A stretch of 64,000 bases of DNA. Source: Marinobacter sp. F4206 (GTDB lineage: Bacteria > Pseudomonadota > Gammaproteobacteria > Pseudomonadales > Oleiphilaceae). The notes beneath the pieces are model-generated. The model saw only the letters and a program-made list of their open reading frames with translations, was not told the origin of the DNA and made no database searches. Positions 44,048 through 54,211 of the stretch are shown one piece after another. How positions within the stretch are numbered: the first letter of the stretch is position 1; every line of letters begins with the position of its first letter. The stretch is taken from contig NZ_JAHXKI010000003.1 of NCBI RefSeq assembly GCF_019392195.1, forward strand, positions 551,866-615,865, written 5' to 3'. Both the position numbers and the translations under genes were made by a program.

Positions 44048-44809
44048 GGGTTTCCGTCTAGCGGTGGCGGGCTTGTCGTGCGCCCCGGTCTGGTCTTCAT
44101 AGCGAGCCATCACATCGGCGACCTGCTTTTCCTGCTCCTCCACAAAGTGCAGGGACATCTCGAAACTCTGGCGGGTAAACTCCAGGACCTGCCGGAAGCC
44201 ATCATCGGAGAGGTTACGGGCATCATCGTGCCGGCGGAAGATGTTGATGAATTCCCGTTCCCTTTCAAACTGCAACGGCAGACGTCCGACCCCCCAGTCA
44301 TTCAAAAGTTGCCAGACTTCCGGGTTGTAGTTGCGCGTGGTGCGCATGATGAAGGGAATCGGGTCGTTGCGGGCAATCAGCGCCGCAAGGCGCAGAATGA
44401 GTTCGAAGGACAGGGTGGTGGTGCCATTCTCGATGGCCTCAAGCACCGATTTGTCCTTGAGGTTCAGCGCTTCGCTCATTTCCGACAAGGTGAGCCCGGC
44501 GACCTCGCGAATATCCTTCAGCGACTGGCCCGCAGTGAGCATGGCGCGAAGCTGATCCTGGGAATGGATCAGGGCTCGACCGACCCTCATCGAGGTGTCC
44601 GTGGCCCTTGCGCCGAAGCGCAGCGCGGATCCCGTCAGGCTGGCCAGCCGGTCGATGAGGCCGTCGGGATTTCGGGGGGCCGTGTTGTCGGCTTTTCCCA
44701 GTTCCTCAACTTCCTCCATGGACCGCATGGCATGCAGCGCATCCAGTAACATGTCCTGGAGTACGCGTGCTTTCTGTCGGGGTTCCTGATCCTTGGGACG
44801 CTCCGTCAT
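44036..44809 (-). CDS. XRE-type helix-turn-helix regulator
   Basis: The 257-residue product has a charged helical N-terminus (about 1-80) and an XRE-like helix-turn-helix (about 95-150: [51 protein letters not shown]). A C-terminal helical part follows (about 150-257). The second half has no domain I recognise ([44 protein letters not shown]). It starts 17 bp after the stop of prc on the same strand, so it is probably cotranscribed with that protease. Its targets are unknown. Confidence 0.78.
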   Translation of the reverse strand: MTERPKDQEPRQKARVLQDMLLDALHAMRSMEEVEELGKADNTAPRNPDGLIDRLASLTGSALRFGARATDTSMRVGRALIHSQDQLRAMLTAGQSLKDIREVAGLTLSEMSEALNLKDKSVLEAIENGTTTLSFELILRLAALIARNDPIPFIMRTTRNYNPEVWQLLNDWGVGRLPLQFEREREFINIFRRHDDARNLSDDGFRQVLEFTRQSFEMSLHFVEEQEKQVADVMARYEDQTGAHDKPATARRKPSAK

Positions 44810-44826
44810 GCTGAGGCTCGATTCCT

Positions 44827-46998
44827 TTACTGAGTCGGCGCCTGGGCAGCGAACTGCCGGGGAGAGGTGATGGACGCCATGTGCCGGTCAAGTTCCAGCA
44901 TGTCTGCCATGATGTGACCGCCTTCGCGAATAACAAAGTCCAGTTCGTCGTCGGTGGTGTCCAGTTCGGCAGCCTGCTGATCCTGCCAGTCTTCGAGATC
45001 TTCCAGTGAGGCAAACGGCTCATCGCCGCGCAATTCCCGGCGCGCATTGGCGATGGTCAGCCGGGTGCGCTCGATCTGCTCATGCTGGCTCTTGCGGTTG
45101 TCGAAGTTCAGGCTGACGGAGTCCATCTCGCGCTGCTCGTTGAGGAAGTTGATCTCCTGTTGCAGCAGGCTGAACTCGGGGCTCGCGGAGAAGCGCTCTT
45201 CGTGGCGCGTTCTCAGCTCGTCAATGATGCCGCTGAAGTCAAAATAGCGTTCGTGGGGAACGGCTTCGATCTGATCCCAGGGCAGGGCATGATCAAGGGC
45301 ATCCTCGCCGATACGGGTCTTGTCGATACGGGACGGAATCTCTATGTCAGGAATCACACCTTTATGCTGGGTGGAACCACCGGACACCCGGTAGAACTTC
45401 GACTGGGTAATCTTCAGCTGGCCATGATTGAGCGGGCGGACCGCCTGGACAGTACCCTTGCCGAAGGTCTGCGAACCCACCACGAGTCCGCGGCCGTAAT
45501 CCTGGATGGCGCCGGCAAAGATCTCCGACGCCGAGGCGCTCATGCGGTTGGTCAGAACGACAAGCGGGCCGTCATAGGCTACGGAGGGATCCTCGTCATT
45601 GAGGACCTGAACGTCGTTGTTGGCGTTGCGGATCTGGACGGTTGGGCCCTTATCGATAAACAGTCCTACCAGGTCATTGGCTTCATGCAGGGCGCCGCCG
45701 CCGTTGTTGCGCAGATCAATCACCAGGCCGTCCACGCCGTCTTCCTCAAGGTCGGTAATCAGGTTCCTGACATCCCGGGTTGTACTCTTGTAGTTCGGAT
45801 CGCCCGCCTGCATGGCCTGGAAATCCGCATAGAAGGTGGGAATGGTGATCACACCGACGGTGTAGTCGGTGCCGCTGCGCTCCAGCTCAATGACGTCCTT
45901 GCTGGCGCTCTGCTCTTCCAGCTTGACCTCGTCGCGCTTGATGGCAATGGCCTTGGTGATGGTTTCATCGCTTGCGTTGGCCGGGATCACTTCGAGGGTG
46001 ACGACCGAGTTACGCGGGCCCCGAATAAGGTCGACCACCTCGTCCAGGCGCCAGCCAATCACATTGACCGGCTTTTCATCGCCCTGTGCCACGGAGACGA
46101 TTCGGTCTGCCGGCTGGAGTTGTCCCTGCTTGGATGCGGGCCCGCCTGGCACCAGGCGAACCACCTTGGTGTACTCGTTGTCGGACTGGAGAACCGCGCC
46201 GATGCCTTCCAGTGAAAGGCTCATGTTGATGTTAAAGTTCTCTGACGTGCGCGGGGAAAAATAGGAGGTATGGGGATCCCACATGCCGGTGAACGCATTC
46301 ATGTAGGCCTGAAACGCATCTTCGCTCCTGGCCTGGTAAGCTCGCTTCAGCTGGCCCTCGTAGCGACGGCGCAGGTTGTCTTCAATGGTTTCATCATCGG
46401 TCCCGTTCAGGCGCTGCGCCAGCACGGCATTCTTGATGCGCTTGACCCAGAGATCATCAAGGGCCTGCTTGTCGGCCTCCCAGCTGGTCTCTGAGCGGTC
46501 CAGCAGAATACTCTCATCGGTACCGAAGTCGAGCTCGCCGATGCCGTTGTTGATCAGACCGAGGGCAAACTGGAGGCGCTCAATGATGCGCTGCTGAACC
46601 AGATTGTAGATATCGAAGCCGGGCTGGAGCTGGCCGGTCTTCAGGGCGGCACCCAGTTGGTTCTTTACCCGGTTGAATTTGTTCAGATCTTCCTGGGTCA
46701 GATAGATCCGTTGCCCGTCGAGATATTCCAGATACGAATCGAACACATCTCCGGACAGTTCATCACTGATGCCAAGATCCCGGAAGTGGGTGAACTGGAG
46801 CTGGCGGGCGATCAGGATATTGGCTCTGGCCTGATCAATGGTCGGCGCAACCGGTTCGTACACCGGAGAATCGTCCACCTTCGCTTGCAGTGCCAGGGGC
46901 GTTGAGACCAGCAGGGCAATGGTCAAGGCCTTGCAGATCCCTGTCCGGGCAGTTTTTGCTGGTGCGCGATGGGCGACAATTCTTTCCGCGATGGTCAT
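44827..46998 (-). CDS. prc: Carboxy-terminal (tail-specific) processing protease Prc
   Basis: Prc cuts periplasmic proteins from exposed C-termini and processes penicillin-binding protein 3 and lytic enzymes. The 723-residue product has a signal peptide (about 1-36, ending LALQA) and a helical N-terminal domain. A PDZ domain (VRLVPGGPASKQGQLQPADRIVSVAQGDEKPVNVIGW) precedes the S41 protease core, which has the catalytic serine in SASASE (487-492) and Lys514 in FGKGTVQ. A longer frame starts at 47034, but the ATG at 46998 gives a proper signal peptide. The next upstream gene lies about 225 bp away. Confidence 0.95.
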   Translation of the reverse strand: MTIAERIVAHRAPAKTARTGICKALTIALLVSTPLALQAKVDDSPVYEPVAPTIDQARANILIARQLQFTHFRDLGISDELSGDVFDSYLEYLDGQRIYLTQEDLNKFNRVKNQLGAALKTGQLQPGFDIYNLVQQRIIERLQFALGLINNGIGELDFGTDESILLDRSETSWEADKQALDDLWVKRIKNAVLAQRLNGTDDETIEDNLRRRYEGQLKRAYQARSEDAFQAYMNAFTGMWDPHTSYFSPRTSENFNINMSLSLEGIGAVLQSDNEYTKVVRLVPGGPASKQGQLQPADRIVSVAQGDEKPVNVIGWRLDEVVDLIRGPRNSVVTLEVIPANASDETITKAIAIKRDEVKLEEQSASKDVIELERSGTDYTVGVITIPTFYADFQAMQAGDPNYKSTTRDVRNLITDLEEDGVDGLVIDLRNNGGGALHEANDLVGLFIDKGPTVQIRNANNDVQVLNDEDPSVAYDGPLVVLTNRMSASASEIFAGAIQDYGRGLVVGSQTFGKGTVQAVRPLNHGQLKITQSKFYRVSGGSTQHKGVIPDIEIPSRIDKTRIGEDALDHALPWDQIEAVPHERYFDFSGIIDELRTRHEERFSASPEFSLLQQEINFLNEQREMDSVSLNFDNRKSQHEQIERTRLTIANARRELRGDEPFASLEDLEDWQDQQAAELDTTDDELDFVIREGGHIMADMLELDRHMASITSPRQFAAQAPTQ

Positions 46999-47223
46999 AA
47001 ATACATACCTGACGGTGCTGGGGGCAGAGTTCAAGAGGAACGAACGATACTTTCCCGTTGGCGAATAAATTTATTGTAGGCAAGCGCTACCACCGTTGCC
47101 ATAGGCAGCTCGTATCGGTTCGTGACAATCTGTCCATGAAATCGTCAGGTGAGGGTGGGTTTCCAGCGGGGAAAAGGCGGGGGAGTGAGGGCCGGAGAGG
47201 CAAAGCCCCTCCGGCAAGTCCGA

Positions 47224-49374
47224 TCAGCAGAACTGGGTGTTGGTCTCGGCCTTTTCGAGCAACAGCCTGGGCGGCGCAAAGCGGTCTCCGTGCTGCGCGG
47301 CCAACTCCCGGGCGCGCTCGGTGAAGGCCCGCACGCCATACTGGTTGATGAACTGGATAGCGCCGCCGGTCCATGGGGCGTAACCGATACCGAAAATGCT
47401 GCCGATATTGGCGTCTTCCACCGTGCGCAGCACCCCCTCCTCGAGACAGCGAACGGTTTCAATGGCCTGGATGAACAGAATCCGGTCTTTAAGGTCCTGG
47501 AGCTCGATCGCGGACGCTTTGTTGGCATCCACGTAAAGACGCTCAAGTTCAGACCAAAGGTGTTTCTTGCCGTTCTCAGGATAGTCGTAGAAGCCTGCTC
47601 CGGCAGCCTTGCCCTTGCGTCCGTGCTGATCGACCATCTGGTCAATCACGGCCTCGGCAGGGTGTGGAACCCAGGTGCCACCGGCGGCCTCGGTGTCCTT
47701 TCTGCTCTGATCGCGGATGTGCTGCATCAACGTCATGCTGACTTCGTCAGAAATCGCCAGTGGGCCGACCGGCATCCCTGACAACAAGCCGGCATTCTCG
47801 ATGCTGGCCGGGTGGATACCCTCGCCCAGCATGCAGATGCCCTCGTTGACAAAGGTTCCGAACACCCGGGAGGTAAAAAAGCCGCGGCTGTCGTTGACCA
47901 CGATCGGGATCTTGCCTATCTGCTGCACATAGTCGAACGCGCGAGCGAGGGTGTCGTCGGAGGTCTTTTCACCCACGATGATTTCCACCAGCTGCATCTT
48001 GTCCACCGGGGAGAAGAAGTGCAGGCCGATGAAGTTGTCGGGCCTGGCGGATGCCTCGGACAGCTGGGTGATGGGGATGGTCGATGTGTTGGAGGCGAAA
48101 ATGCCGTTTGGCGCCTGCTTCGGTTCCGCCTCCTGGGTGACTTTCGCCTTCAGGCTGCTGTCTTCGAAGACGGCTTCGATGACCAGGTCGCAACCATCGA
48201 GATCGTCGGCGCTGTCAGTCGCCTTGATGCGGCCGAGGATGTCGGCCTTTTGCTCTTCGGTCATGCGGCCCCGGCTGACTTTCTTGGCCAGCAGTTTTTC
48301 AGAGTAGTTTTTGCCTTTTTCGGCGTTTTCCACGGAAACGTCTTTCAATACCACCTCAATGCCCCGGGTGGCGGTGGAATACGCAATACCGGCACCCATC
48401 ATGCCGGCTCCCAACACGCCCACCTTCCTGAACGTTTCCCTGTCCACGCCGTCAGGACGGCTACCGCCGGCCTTGATGGCATTCAGCTGGAACCAGAAAG
48501 TGCCGGTCATGTTCTTGGCCACCTGGCCAATCACCAGTTCCGCGAAATACCGGGTCTCAATCAGGCTGCCGTTGTCGAAGTCCACCTGCGCGCCTTCAAC
48601 CGCTGCCGACAGGATACGCTCGGGAGCCGGATAGCAGCCCCGGGTTTTCTGCTTGAGCATGGCCGGGGCAATGGCCAGTTTCTGCGCCATGGCGGGGTGG
48701 TGTGGGGCGCCGCCCGGGAATTTGAAACCTTTCTGATCCCAGGGTTGCTGACACTTGGGGTGCGCCTCGATGAAAGCCCGGGCCTTGCTCATCATCTCGT
48801 CCGCCGACTCGGCCAACTCGTCGACGATTCCGGCTTTCAGGGCGGCTTTCGGATTGACTTTCTTGCCTTCCATCAAATAGGGAAAGGCCGCCTCCAGGCC
48901 GATCATCCGTGGCAAACGCTGGGTACCGCCGCCGCCGGGCAGCAATCCCAGGGTCACCTCGGGCAGGCCCAGTTGAATGGATTCATCATTCAGCACAACT
49001 CGATGGTGGCAGGCCAGGGCGATTTCCAGGCCACCGCCGAGCGCGCTGCCATTGATGGCCGCGACCACTGGTTTGCCACTGGTCTCGAGGAAGCGCATGT
49101 CGGCTTTCAGGCCATTCACCATGTCCTCGAACGTTTGGGCATCCTCGCGGGTGACCTTATGCAGTTCGGTCAAATCGCCGCCGGCAAAGAAGGTTTTCTT
49201 GGCGGAGGTAATGACGATGCCGCGAATCTTGTCCAGATCGGCCTTCACCTTTGTCGCTGTCTGCGTCAGTGCTTCACGGAAAGCGGCATTCATGGTGTTG
49301 GCGGACTGTCCGGGCATGTCGATGGTGAGGGTCAGGATCTGGTCTGAACCCAGGTCGTAACGGATGGCACTCAT
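47224..49374 (-). CDS. FadJ-type bifunctional enoyl-CoA hydratase/3-hydroxyacyl-CoA dehydrogenase
   Basis: The 716-residue product has an N-terminal crotonase domain (about 1-190: AAINGSALGGGLEIALACHHRV and LGLPEVTLGLLPGGGGTQRLPR). Next comes an NAD-binding 3-hydroxyacyl-CoA dehydrogenase domain (about 315-495: VGVLGAGMMGAGIAY, LVIEAVFED, NTSTIPITQL). A C-terminal dimerisation domain (about 500-710: VVNDSRGFFTSRV) completes it. It is the hydration and oxidation enzyme of beta-oxidation. A thiolase gene lies 32 bp upstream on the same strand, forming a fadI-fadJ-like pair. FadB versus FadJ cannot be fixed by eye. Confidence 0.92.
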   Translation of the reverse strand: MSAIRYDLGSDQILTLTIDMPGQSANTMNAAFREALTQTATKVKADLDKIRGIVITSAKKTFFAGGDLTELHKVTREDAQTFEDMVNGLKADMRFLETSGKPVVAAINGSALGGGLEIALACHHRVVLNDESIQLGLPEVTLGLLPGGGGTQRLPRMIGLEAAFPYLMEGKKVNPKAALKAGIVDELAESADEMMSKARAFIEAHPKCQQPWDQKGFKFPGGAPHHPAMAQKLAIAPAMLKQKTRGCYPAPERILSAAVEGAQVDFDNGSLIETRYFAELVIGQVAKNMTGTFWFQLNAIKAGGSRPDGVDRETFRKVGVLGAGMMGAGIAYSTATRGIEVVLKDVSVENAEKGKNYSEKLLAKKVSRGRMTEEQKADILGRIKATDSADDLDGCDLVIEAVFEDSSLKAKVTQEAEPKQAPNGIFASNTSTIPITQLSEASARPDNFIGLHFFSPVDKMQLVEIIVGEKTSDDTLARAFDYVQQIGKIPIVVNDSRGFFTSRVFGTFVNEGICMLGEGIHPASIENAGLLSGMPVGPLAISDEVSMTLMQHIRDQSRKDTEAAGGTWVPHPAEAVIDQMVDQHGRKGKAAGAGFYDYPENGKKHLWSELERLYVDANKASAIELQDLKDRILFIQAIETVRCLEEGVLRTVEDANIGSIFGIGYAPWTGGAIQFINQYGVRAFTERARELAAQHGDRFAPPRLLLEKAETNTQFC

Positions 49375-49406
49375 AATCGGTTCTCCTGTCAGAAAAAGTG
49401 TCGGGT

Positions 49407-50615
49407 TCAGACGCGTTCAATAATGGTGGCAATACCCATGCCGCCGCCCACGCACAGGGTGGCGAGGCCAAAACGCAGTTCCCGGCGCTCCAGCTCGTCC
49501 ATCAGGGTGCCCAGGATCATGGCGCCGGTGGCGCCAAGAGGGTGGCCCATGGCGATCGCGCCGCCATTCACGTTCACTTTCTCGTCAGGTACCGACAATT
49601 CCCGCTGGAAGCGCATCACCACAGAGGCAAAGGCTTCATTGACTTCGAACAGGTCAATCTGGTCGGCGGTCATCCCGGCTTTTTCCAGGGCTTTGCGCGC
49701 TGCGGGCGCCGGACCTGTCAGCATAATGGTGGGGTCGGTGCTGGTGACGGCAGTAGCTACAATCCGCGCTCTTGGCTTGAGCCCCATAGCCGCGCCCTTC
49801 GCTTCACTGCCAATCAACATGGCGGTCGCGCCATCAACTATCCCTGAGGAATTGCCGGCGTGGTGTACGTGGTTGATCTTCTCCACATAGTGGTACTTTT
49901 CGCGGGCGACGCCGTCAAAGCCCATTTCACCCATCATCTGGAACGAGGGCTTGAGACCGGCCAGGGCATCAATGGAGGCATTGCCCCGAACGTGCTCATC
50001 CTGATCCAGGATGACGACACCGTTCTGATCGGTGACCGGTACGATGGATTTCGCGAAGTAGCCGTTCTGCCAGGCGTTGGCGGCCTTTTGCTGTGATTTG
50101 ACCGCGAATCCGTCGACGTCCTGGCGACTGAAACCTTCGATGGTGGCAATCAGATCGGCGCCAATGCCCTGGGGCATGAAACCGGTGTGCAGGTTGGTTT
50201 CCGGATCCGTTGCCCAGGCACCTCCGTCAGAGCCCATGGGGACCCGAGACATGGCCTCCACGCCGCCGGCGACCACCAAATCCTCCCATCCGGAACGGAC
50301 CTTCATCGCGGCGAGATTGACGGCCTCCAGTCCGGAAGCGCAGAACCGGTTGAGGGTCACGCCGGCCACTTTTTCATCCCAGTCGGCCGCCAGGGCAGCA
50401 GTTTTGGCAATGTCTGCACCCTGGTCACCAACGGCGGTGACACAGCCCATGACAATGTCATCAACCTGCGACGTATCGAGGCTATTCCTCTCTTGCAGCG
50501 CGTTGAGCACGGTTGTCAACAGCGTGATGGGTTTGACGCTGTGCAGGGAACCGTCTTTTTTACCGCGACCTCTTGGGGTACGGACTGCATCGAAGATATA
50601 CGCCTCGGTGGTCAT
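49407..50615 (-). CDS. Acetyl-CoA C-acyltransferase (thiolase)
   Basis: The 402-residue product is a thiolase with active-site Cys92 in [31 protein letters not shown], the base histidine in [18 protein letters not shown], and the second cysteine in [19 protein letters not shown]. It cleaves 3-ketoacyl-CoA at the end of each beta-oxidation round. A frame is open to 50744, but the ATG at 50615 has GAGGAC upstream and gives the family N-terminus [20 protein letters not shown]. It is the first gene of a two-gene operon with the FadJ-type enzyme. Confidence 0.93.
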   Translation of the reverse strand: MTTEAYIFDAVRTPRGRGKKDGSLHSVKPITLLTTVLNALQERNSLDTSQVDDIVMGCVTAVGDQGADIAKTAALAADWDEKVAGVTLNRFCASGLEAVNLAAMKVRSGWEDLVVAGGVEAMSRVPMGSDGGAWATDPETNLHTGFMPQGIGADLIATIEGFSRQDVDGFAVKSQQKAANAWQNGYFAKSIVPVTDQNGVVILDQDEHVRGNASIDALAGLKPSFQMMGEMGFDGVAREKYHYVEKINHVHHAGNSSGIVDGATAMLIGSEAKGAAMGLKPRARIVATAVTSTDPTIMLTGPAPAARKALEKAGMTADQIDLFEVNEAFASVVMRFQRELSVPDEKVNVNGGAIAMGHPLGATGAMILGTLMDELERRELRFGLATLCVGGGMGIATIIERV

Positions 50616-50804
50616 TATTTGTCCTCTGATGATGGTGGGTTCAGAAAATACTTCCGATGGCGTAACCATAGCCGTTTGCAGGGACCGGGGGTAATGACGC
50701 CGGCTGCCAATCGCATTGGCGAAATTGCTCAGCCGCCATGACAAGAGGACAGGCGGCTTCTATGGTTAGGAGTAAGGGCGTAAGAATGCGGGAGGCACGG
50801 TGAT

Positions 50805-51068
50805 ATGTCCCTCAGAGATGCCATCGACAATTTTTATGAGCGGCTGGTTCTGGATGCGATTGACGCTACCCGGCAGGAAGCGGATAACGCGGATTACCTG
50901 ACCGATGTGATGTGTGTTGCGCTGAACCACCTTCCGGCCCGGTATTATCGACATTCCATCGATATGATGTTTTTTCTGGCCGACGACGAATTGAAAACTA
51001 TGAAAGAAAAATCCCTGGCCGAGGTGCAGGCGGCCAGGGATTTTGTCAGGGAGCACCAGCGCAGCTGA
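50805..51068 (+). CDS. ComFB-domain small protein
   Basis: The 87-residue product reads MSLRDAIDNFYERLVLDAIDA, then ADYLTDVMCVALNHLPARYYRHSIDMMFFLADDEL, the pattern of the late competence ComFB family, where a conserved ALNxLPxxY motif is central. ComFB domains in cyanobacteria bind cyclic di-nucleotides; whether this short form does is unknown. GGGAGG lies upstream of the ATG. It is divergent from the thiolase gene and convergent with the DUF349 gene 13 bp away. Confidence 0.82.
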   Translation: MSLRDAIDNFYERLVLDAIDATRQEADNADYLTDVMCVALNHLPARYYRHSIDMMFFLADDELKTMKEKSLAEVQAARDFVREHQRS

Positions 51069-51081
51069 GATCCTGCTTCGG

Positions 51082-53550
51082 TCAGCCGGGTACCAGAGCT
51101 GCCAGCGCGTCGCTGAGACGTTTCGCGAGGGCTTCGTCCGGTGTTGTGTCAGAGGATTGGAGACACCAGCGAGCAACCAGCTTCTCCAGTTCCTCAATCC
51201 CCTCACCGGCCTGCTCGGATGATCCCATCCCCTCCGCCAGACGCTGAACCTGAATCTCCATCCGGCGCTGCTGATCGGAATCCGGTGATGCAATCCCCCC
51301 AAGAATTTCTGCCCGGATAACCAGTTCTCCGTGGTCGAGGTTGTTTTGGTCGGCGGCCAGATCGGGCCAGTGGCCGGGCACTTCCGCCCTGTCTGCCGGC
51401 CCTGTCGTGCGTGCCATTACCAGTGATTGCCAGGCGCTGACGTTCGCCCGCAACTCCTGGTTTGCCATGGCTCGCTTCAGTCTCTGCTTCTCGCTTTGTA
51501 GCCTTTCCTTCAGGGCGGGTGACAGCGCCGAAACCTGCAGATCGTGGAGCCTTTTGAGGGCATCCGTCAGGGTGCTGGCGTCGTTATCGCTACCGAGTGT
51601 CTCGGTTTCTTCAAGCACGGCAGTCGCCGCATCATCGGCTGCCCGGGCCGCCTGCTGCTGCTCGTTTCGCTGGGCGTCCCGGCGAGCGAAGATCTGGTCA
51701 CAGGCTTTGCGGAAGGCCTGCCAGAGTTTGCGGTCTTCCCGGTGCCGGGTTATGCCAATGGCCTTCCAGTCGGACTGCAGGTTCTTTGCCTGATTCATGG
51801 CGTCTTGCAGTGGCTCGTGGTCGATAAGGGCATTTGCCCGTTCGACGATCTCCTGTTTCAGGGCTTCGTTCTTCTGGCGCTCCTGATCCAGCGGTGCCTC
51901 GAGCTTTTTCAGCAGGTCATCAAAACGTTTCTGGACCTGACGGTTTTCACGAAACTCCACCGGCCAGGCGGCTTTCCATTCCTGGCGTGCGGTCAGATGG
52001 ATTTTCTCGGCAGCCTTCCAGTCAATGTTGGTCCAGTCGGCGTGATTCAGGAAAGTCTCCAGCTCGTCGCAAATGGCCTGTCGTTTTTCCAGGTTGGCCC
52101 GCTTCAGGCCTGATTTTGCCGAGAAATAGTCCTTGCATGGCTCATATGCTTTATCGGACGCCGCCTTGAAACGTGTCCAGAGTGCCCGATCCGAGGAGCC
52201 ACCGAGGTTGCGCCACTCATTCTGGAGTTCCTTGATCCGTTCGGCCTTGGCTTCCGGTTCCATGGGCTGTTCGGCGAGGTATTCCATCTGTTCGCACAGC
52301 TCAATCTGCTTGGGTTCGGTTGCAAAGCCGAGCCAGTCGCTGAGTTCCCTCATCTGTCCGTTCAGCAGCTGCATTCGGGCCTGGAACGGTTTGCCATGGC
52401 GGCGATCCAGGGATTTGAACTGCTGCTGGACGGTCTTCAACAGCTGTCGGGATTCCTTGAGCTGCTTCGCCTCGAGCGCCGCTTCCAGCCTGGTCATGGA
52501 TTTCTCCAGATCGGCCGCAATGGCCCTCTGTTTCTCCTGATCTTCGGTTCTGTCGGGTGCCGGTTGCTTCCGTTTGCCGGCCAGCTGTCGGATGGGGTCG
52601 AGCAGCGCAGGCATGGGAAAACCTTCGGGCCAGGAGATCTCCCGGATCAGCCTCTTGCCCAGTTCGCGCTGCTCTTCAGAGACGTCATCCCCGGATTCAA
52701 TGGCTGTTACAAGCTCGGTAAGGGTGTCTTTCTCCTGGTAGCTGTGGCGCACGGCGCTGATGTAATTGCGCAGGGATAACATACTGGCCTCGTAGGCTTT
52801 CTGCTGTTGCTTGTCCACAGAAGTATCCCGTGTGGCTTCCAGCCAGCGATTCTCCTGGGTTTTCTGCAAGGCATCGAGAGAGGCCAGGGAAGGCAGCGTC
52901 TCCGGCGCTTGGGACTGCAATTCTTCCAGCGTACCGGCCAGGAGGTTCAGGGTTTCTTCGCGTTGGAGCAGTTGCTCTTTTTGGCGATCTTCATCCGCCT
53001 GTGCCGACTGGATCGCTTCCAGGCGCTCATTGCAGCGATGGATGGCTTCTAGAAAACTCTGGGCTTGTTCAGCATTGGCGTGGGCTTCTACCTCCGCCCA
53101 TTGGCGGGTCAGGGCCCCCAGTCGTGCTTCGTAGAGCTTGGTGTCATCGCTTCGGGCCTGGTCATTGGCGTGGCTGATTAGTGTGGTGATGGTTTGTGAG
53201 AGCCCCTCCAGTCGAGCCTGTTCGTCGCGCAACTTCTGGAGCGCCTGGCGCACAGTCTGGTAGACGGTTTTATCCCGCCCCTTGGCTTTTTTCTGAACCT
53301 GTTGAAGGCAGTCAGCATCGGTCAGCCTGCCTGCGGCCTCGAGCCGAATATCGGCAGTAATGCCCTCGACGGCCAGTTCCGCGAGTTCGGCCTGGCCGGG
53401 CGAACCCTTGAGTGTCTCCAATTGGGCTTCCCTCAGGTTGGCGCGCGTATCTTCCTGCGGTACGTCCGGTGCCGGAGCTTCCTTGCGGACTTTTTCGGTT
53501 GCTACCGGAGATTTGCGGGATTTGAACAGTTTCTGGATGAATGCGGCCAT
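51082..53550 (-). CDS. Large DUF349-domain coiled-coil protein
   Basis: The 822-residue product is charged and almost fully helical. It contains several DUF349 repeats, seen as segments such as ERIKELQNEWRNLGGSSDRALWTRFKAASDKAYEPCKDYF and WKAAWPVEFRENRQVQKRFDDLL and NLQSDWKAIGITRHREDRKLWQAFRKACDQIFARRDA. No signal peptide or membrane helix is present. The frame stays open to 53799, but the ATG at 53550 (MAAFIQKLFKSRK) has AAAGGA upstream and matches the usual start. The function of the family is not known to me. It is divergent from recX. Confidence 0.85.
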   Translation of the reverse strand: MAAFIQKLFKSRKSPVATEKVRKEAPAPDVPQEDTRANLREAQLETLKGSPGQAELAELAVEGITADIRLEAAGRLTDADCLQQVQKKAKGRDKTVYQTVRQALQKLRDEQARLEGLSQTITTLISHANDQARSDDTKLYEARLGALTRQWAEVEAHANAEQAQSFLEAIHRCNERLEAIQSAQADEDRQKEQLLQREETLNLLAGTLEELQSQAPETLPSLASLDALQKTQENRWLEATRDTSVDKQQQKAYEASMLSLRNYISAVRHSYQEKDTLTELVTAIESGDDVSEEQRELGKRLIREISWPEGFPMPALLDPIRQLAGKRKQPAPDRTEDQEKQRAIAADLEKSMTRLEAALEAKQLKESRQLLKTVQQQFKSLDRRHGKPFQARMQLLNGQMRELSDWLGFATEPKQIELCEQMEYLAEQPMEPEAKAERIKELQNEWRNLGGSSDRALWTRFKAASDKAYEPCKDYFSAKSGLKRANLEKRQAICDELETFLNHADWTNIDWKAAEKIHLTARQEWKAAWPVEFRENRQVQKRFDDLLKKLEAPLDQERQKNEALKQEIVERANALIDHEPLQDAMNQAKNLQSDWKAIGITRHREDRKLWQAFRKACDQIFARRDAQRNEQQQAARAADDAATAVLEETETLGSDNDASTLTDALKRLHDLQVSALSPALKERLQSEKQRLKRAMANQELRANVSAWQSLVMARTTGPADRAEVPGHWPDLAADQNNLDHGELVIRAEILGGIASPDSDQQRRMEIQVQRLAEGMGSSEQAGEGIEELEKLVARWCLQSSDTTPDEALAKRLSDALAALVPG

Positions 53551-53718
53551 GAAGGTATCCTTTGGGATTGAAACCAGTCCTCGGTGTCGGGCAAAGTTAT
53601 CCGCCACCGGCCATCGGCTGACCTTGTCGGCAAGCCGGGTACTGTTGCCGGGCTGGCCGGCAAGAATGAATTCGGTGGCTAGTCTAGCGTTTTGTACGCG
53701 CACGCGGGAAGGGGCTGT

Positions 53719-54195
53719 ATGGCAAAACGGGAAAATCAGGACGATCAGGAATACAAGGCGCGCGCGAGTGCTCTGCGGCTGCTCGCCAGACGGGAGCACA
53801 GCCGCCTGGAGCTATCGCTGAAGCTGCGTCAGCGAAAGATCGACTCTGACATAATCGATGCGGTCCTGGACGATTACGAAGACGAGGGCTGGCTGGACGA
53901 CAACCGGTTTGCCGATGTCTATGCCCGCCAGAGGATGGACCTTGGCTATGGTCCGTTACGGATTCATGGGGAGCTGCAACAGCGCGGTGTTCATCACACG
54001 CCTGAGTGCGTCGCGGAAATGACCGAGGAGGACTGGTGCCGACAGGCGGTGGCGCTCAGGGAGAAGCGCTTCGGGTTGTCGGACCTGGATAACGATTGGG
54101 ATGAAAAGGTGCGCCAGGCCCGCTTCCTGAATCGGCGGGGCTTCTCGGCAGCTCAGGTAGAACGGGCGCTGGAAGCTCGCTCTGAGGATTGCTGA
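53719..54195 (+). CDS. recX: Regulatory protein RecX
   Basis: RecX binds RecA filaments and restrains strand exchange. The 158-residue product has the tandem three-helix RecX repeats: ASALRLLARREHSRLELSLKLRQRKID, WLDDNRFADVYARQRMDLGYGPLRIHGELQQRGVH and a third repeat ending NRRGFSAAQVERALEA. The upstream start at 53692 is possible, but the ATG at 53719 follows GAAGGGG. recA is not adjacent, unlike the usual recA-recX arrangement. It is convergent with mltF. Confidence 0.92.
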   Translation: MAKRENQDDQEYKARASALRLLARREHSRLELSLKLRQRKIDSDIIDAVLDDYEDEGWLDDNRFADVYARQRMDLGYGPLRIHGELQQRGVHHTPECVAEMTEEDWCRQAVALREKRFGLSDLDNDWDEKVRQARFLNRRGFSAAQVERALEARSEDC

Positions 54196-54211
54196 ATGCG
54201 TTCCTGCATCG

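Noticed and set aside
47812..49347. 511-codon plus-strand frame antisense to the FadJ-type gene
   Set aside because: It is the mirror of a strongly supported beta-oxidation enzyme and has a low-complexity composition rich in His, Gly and Gln.
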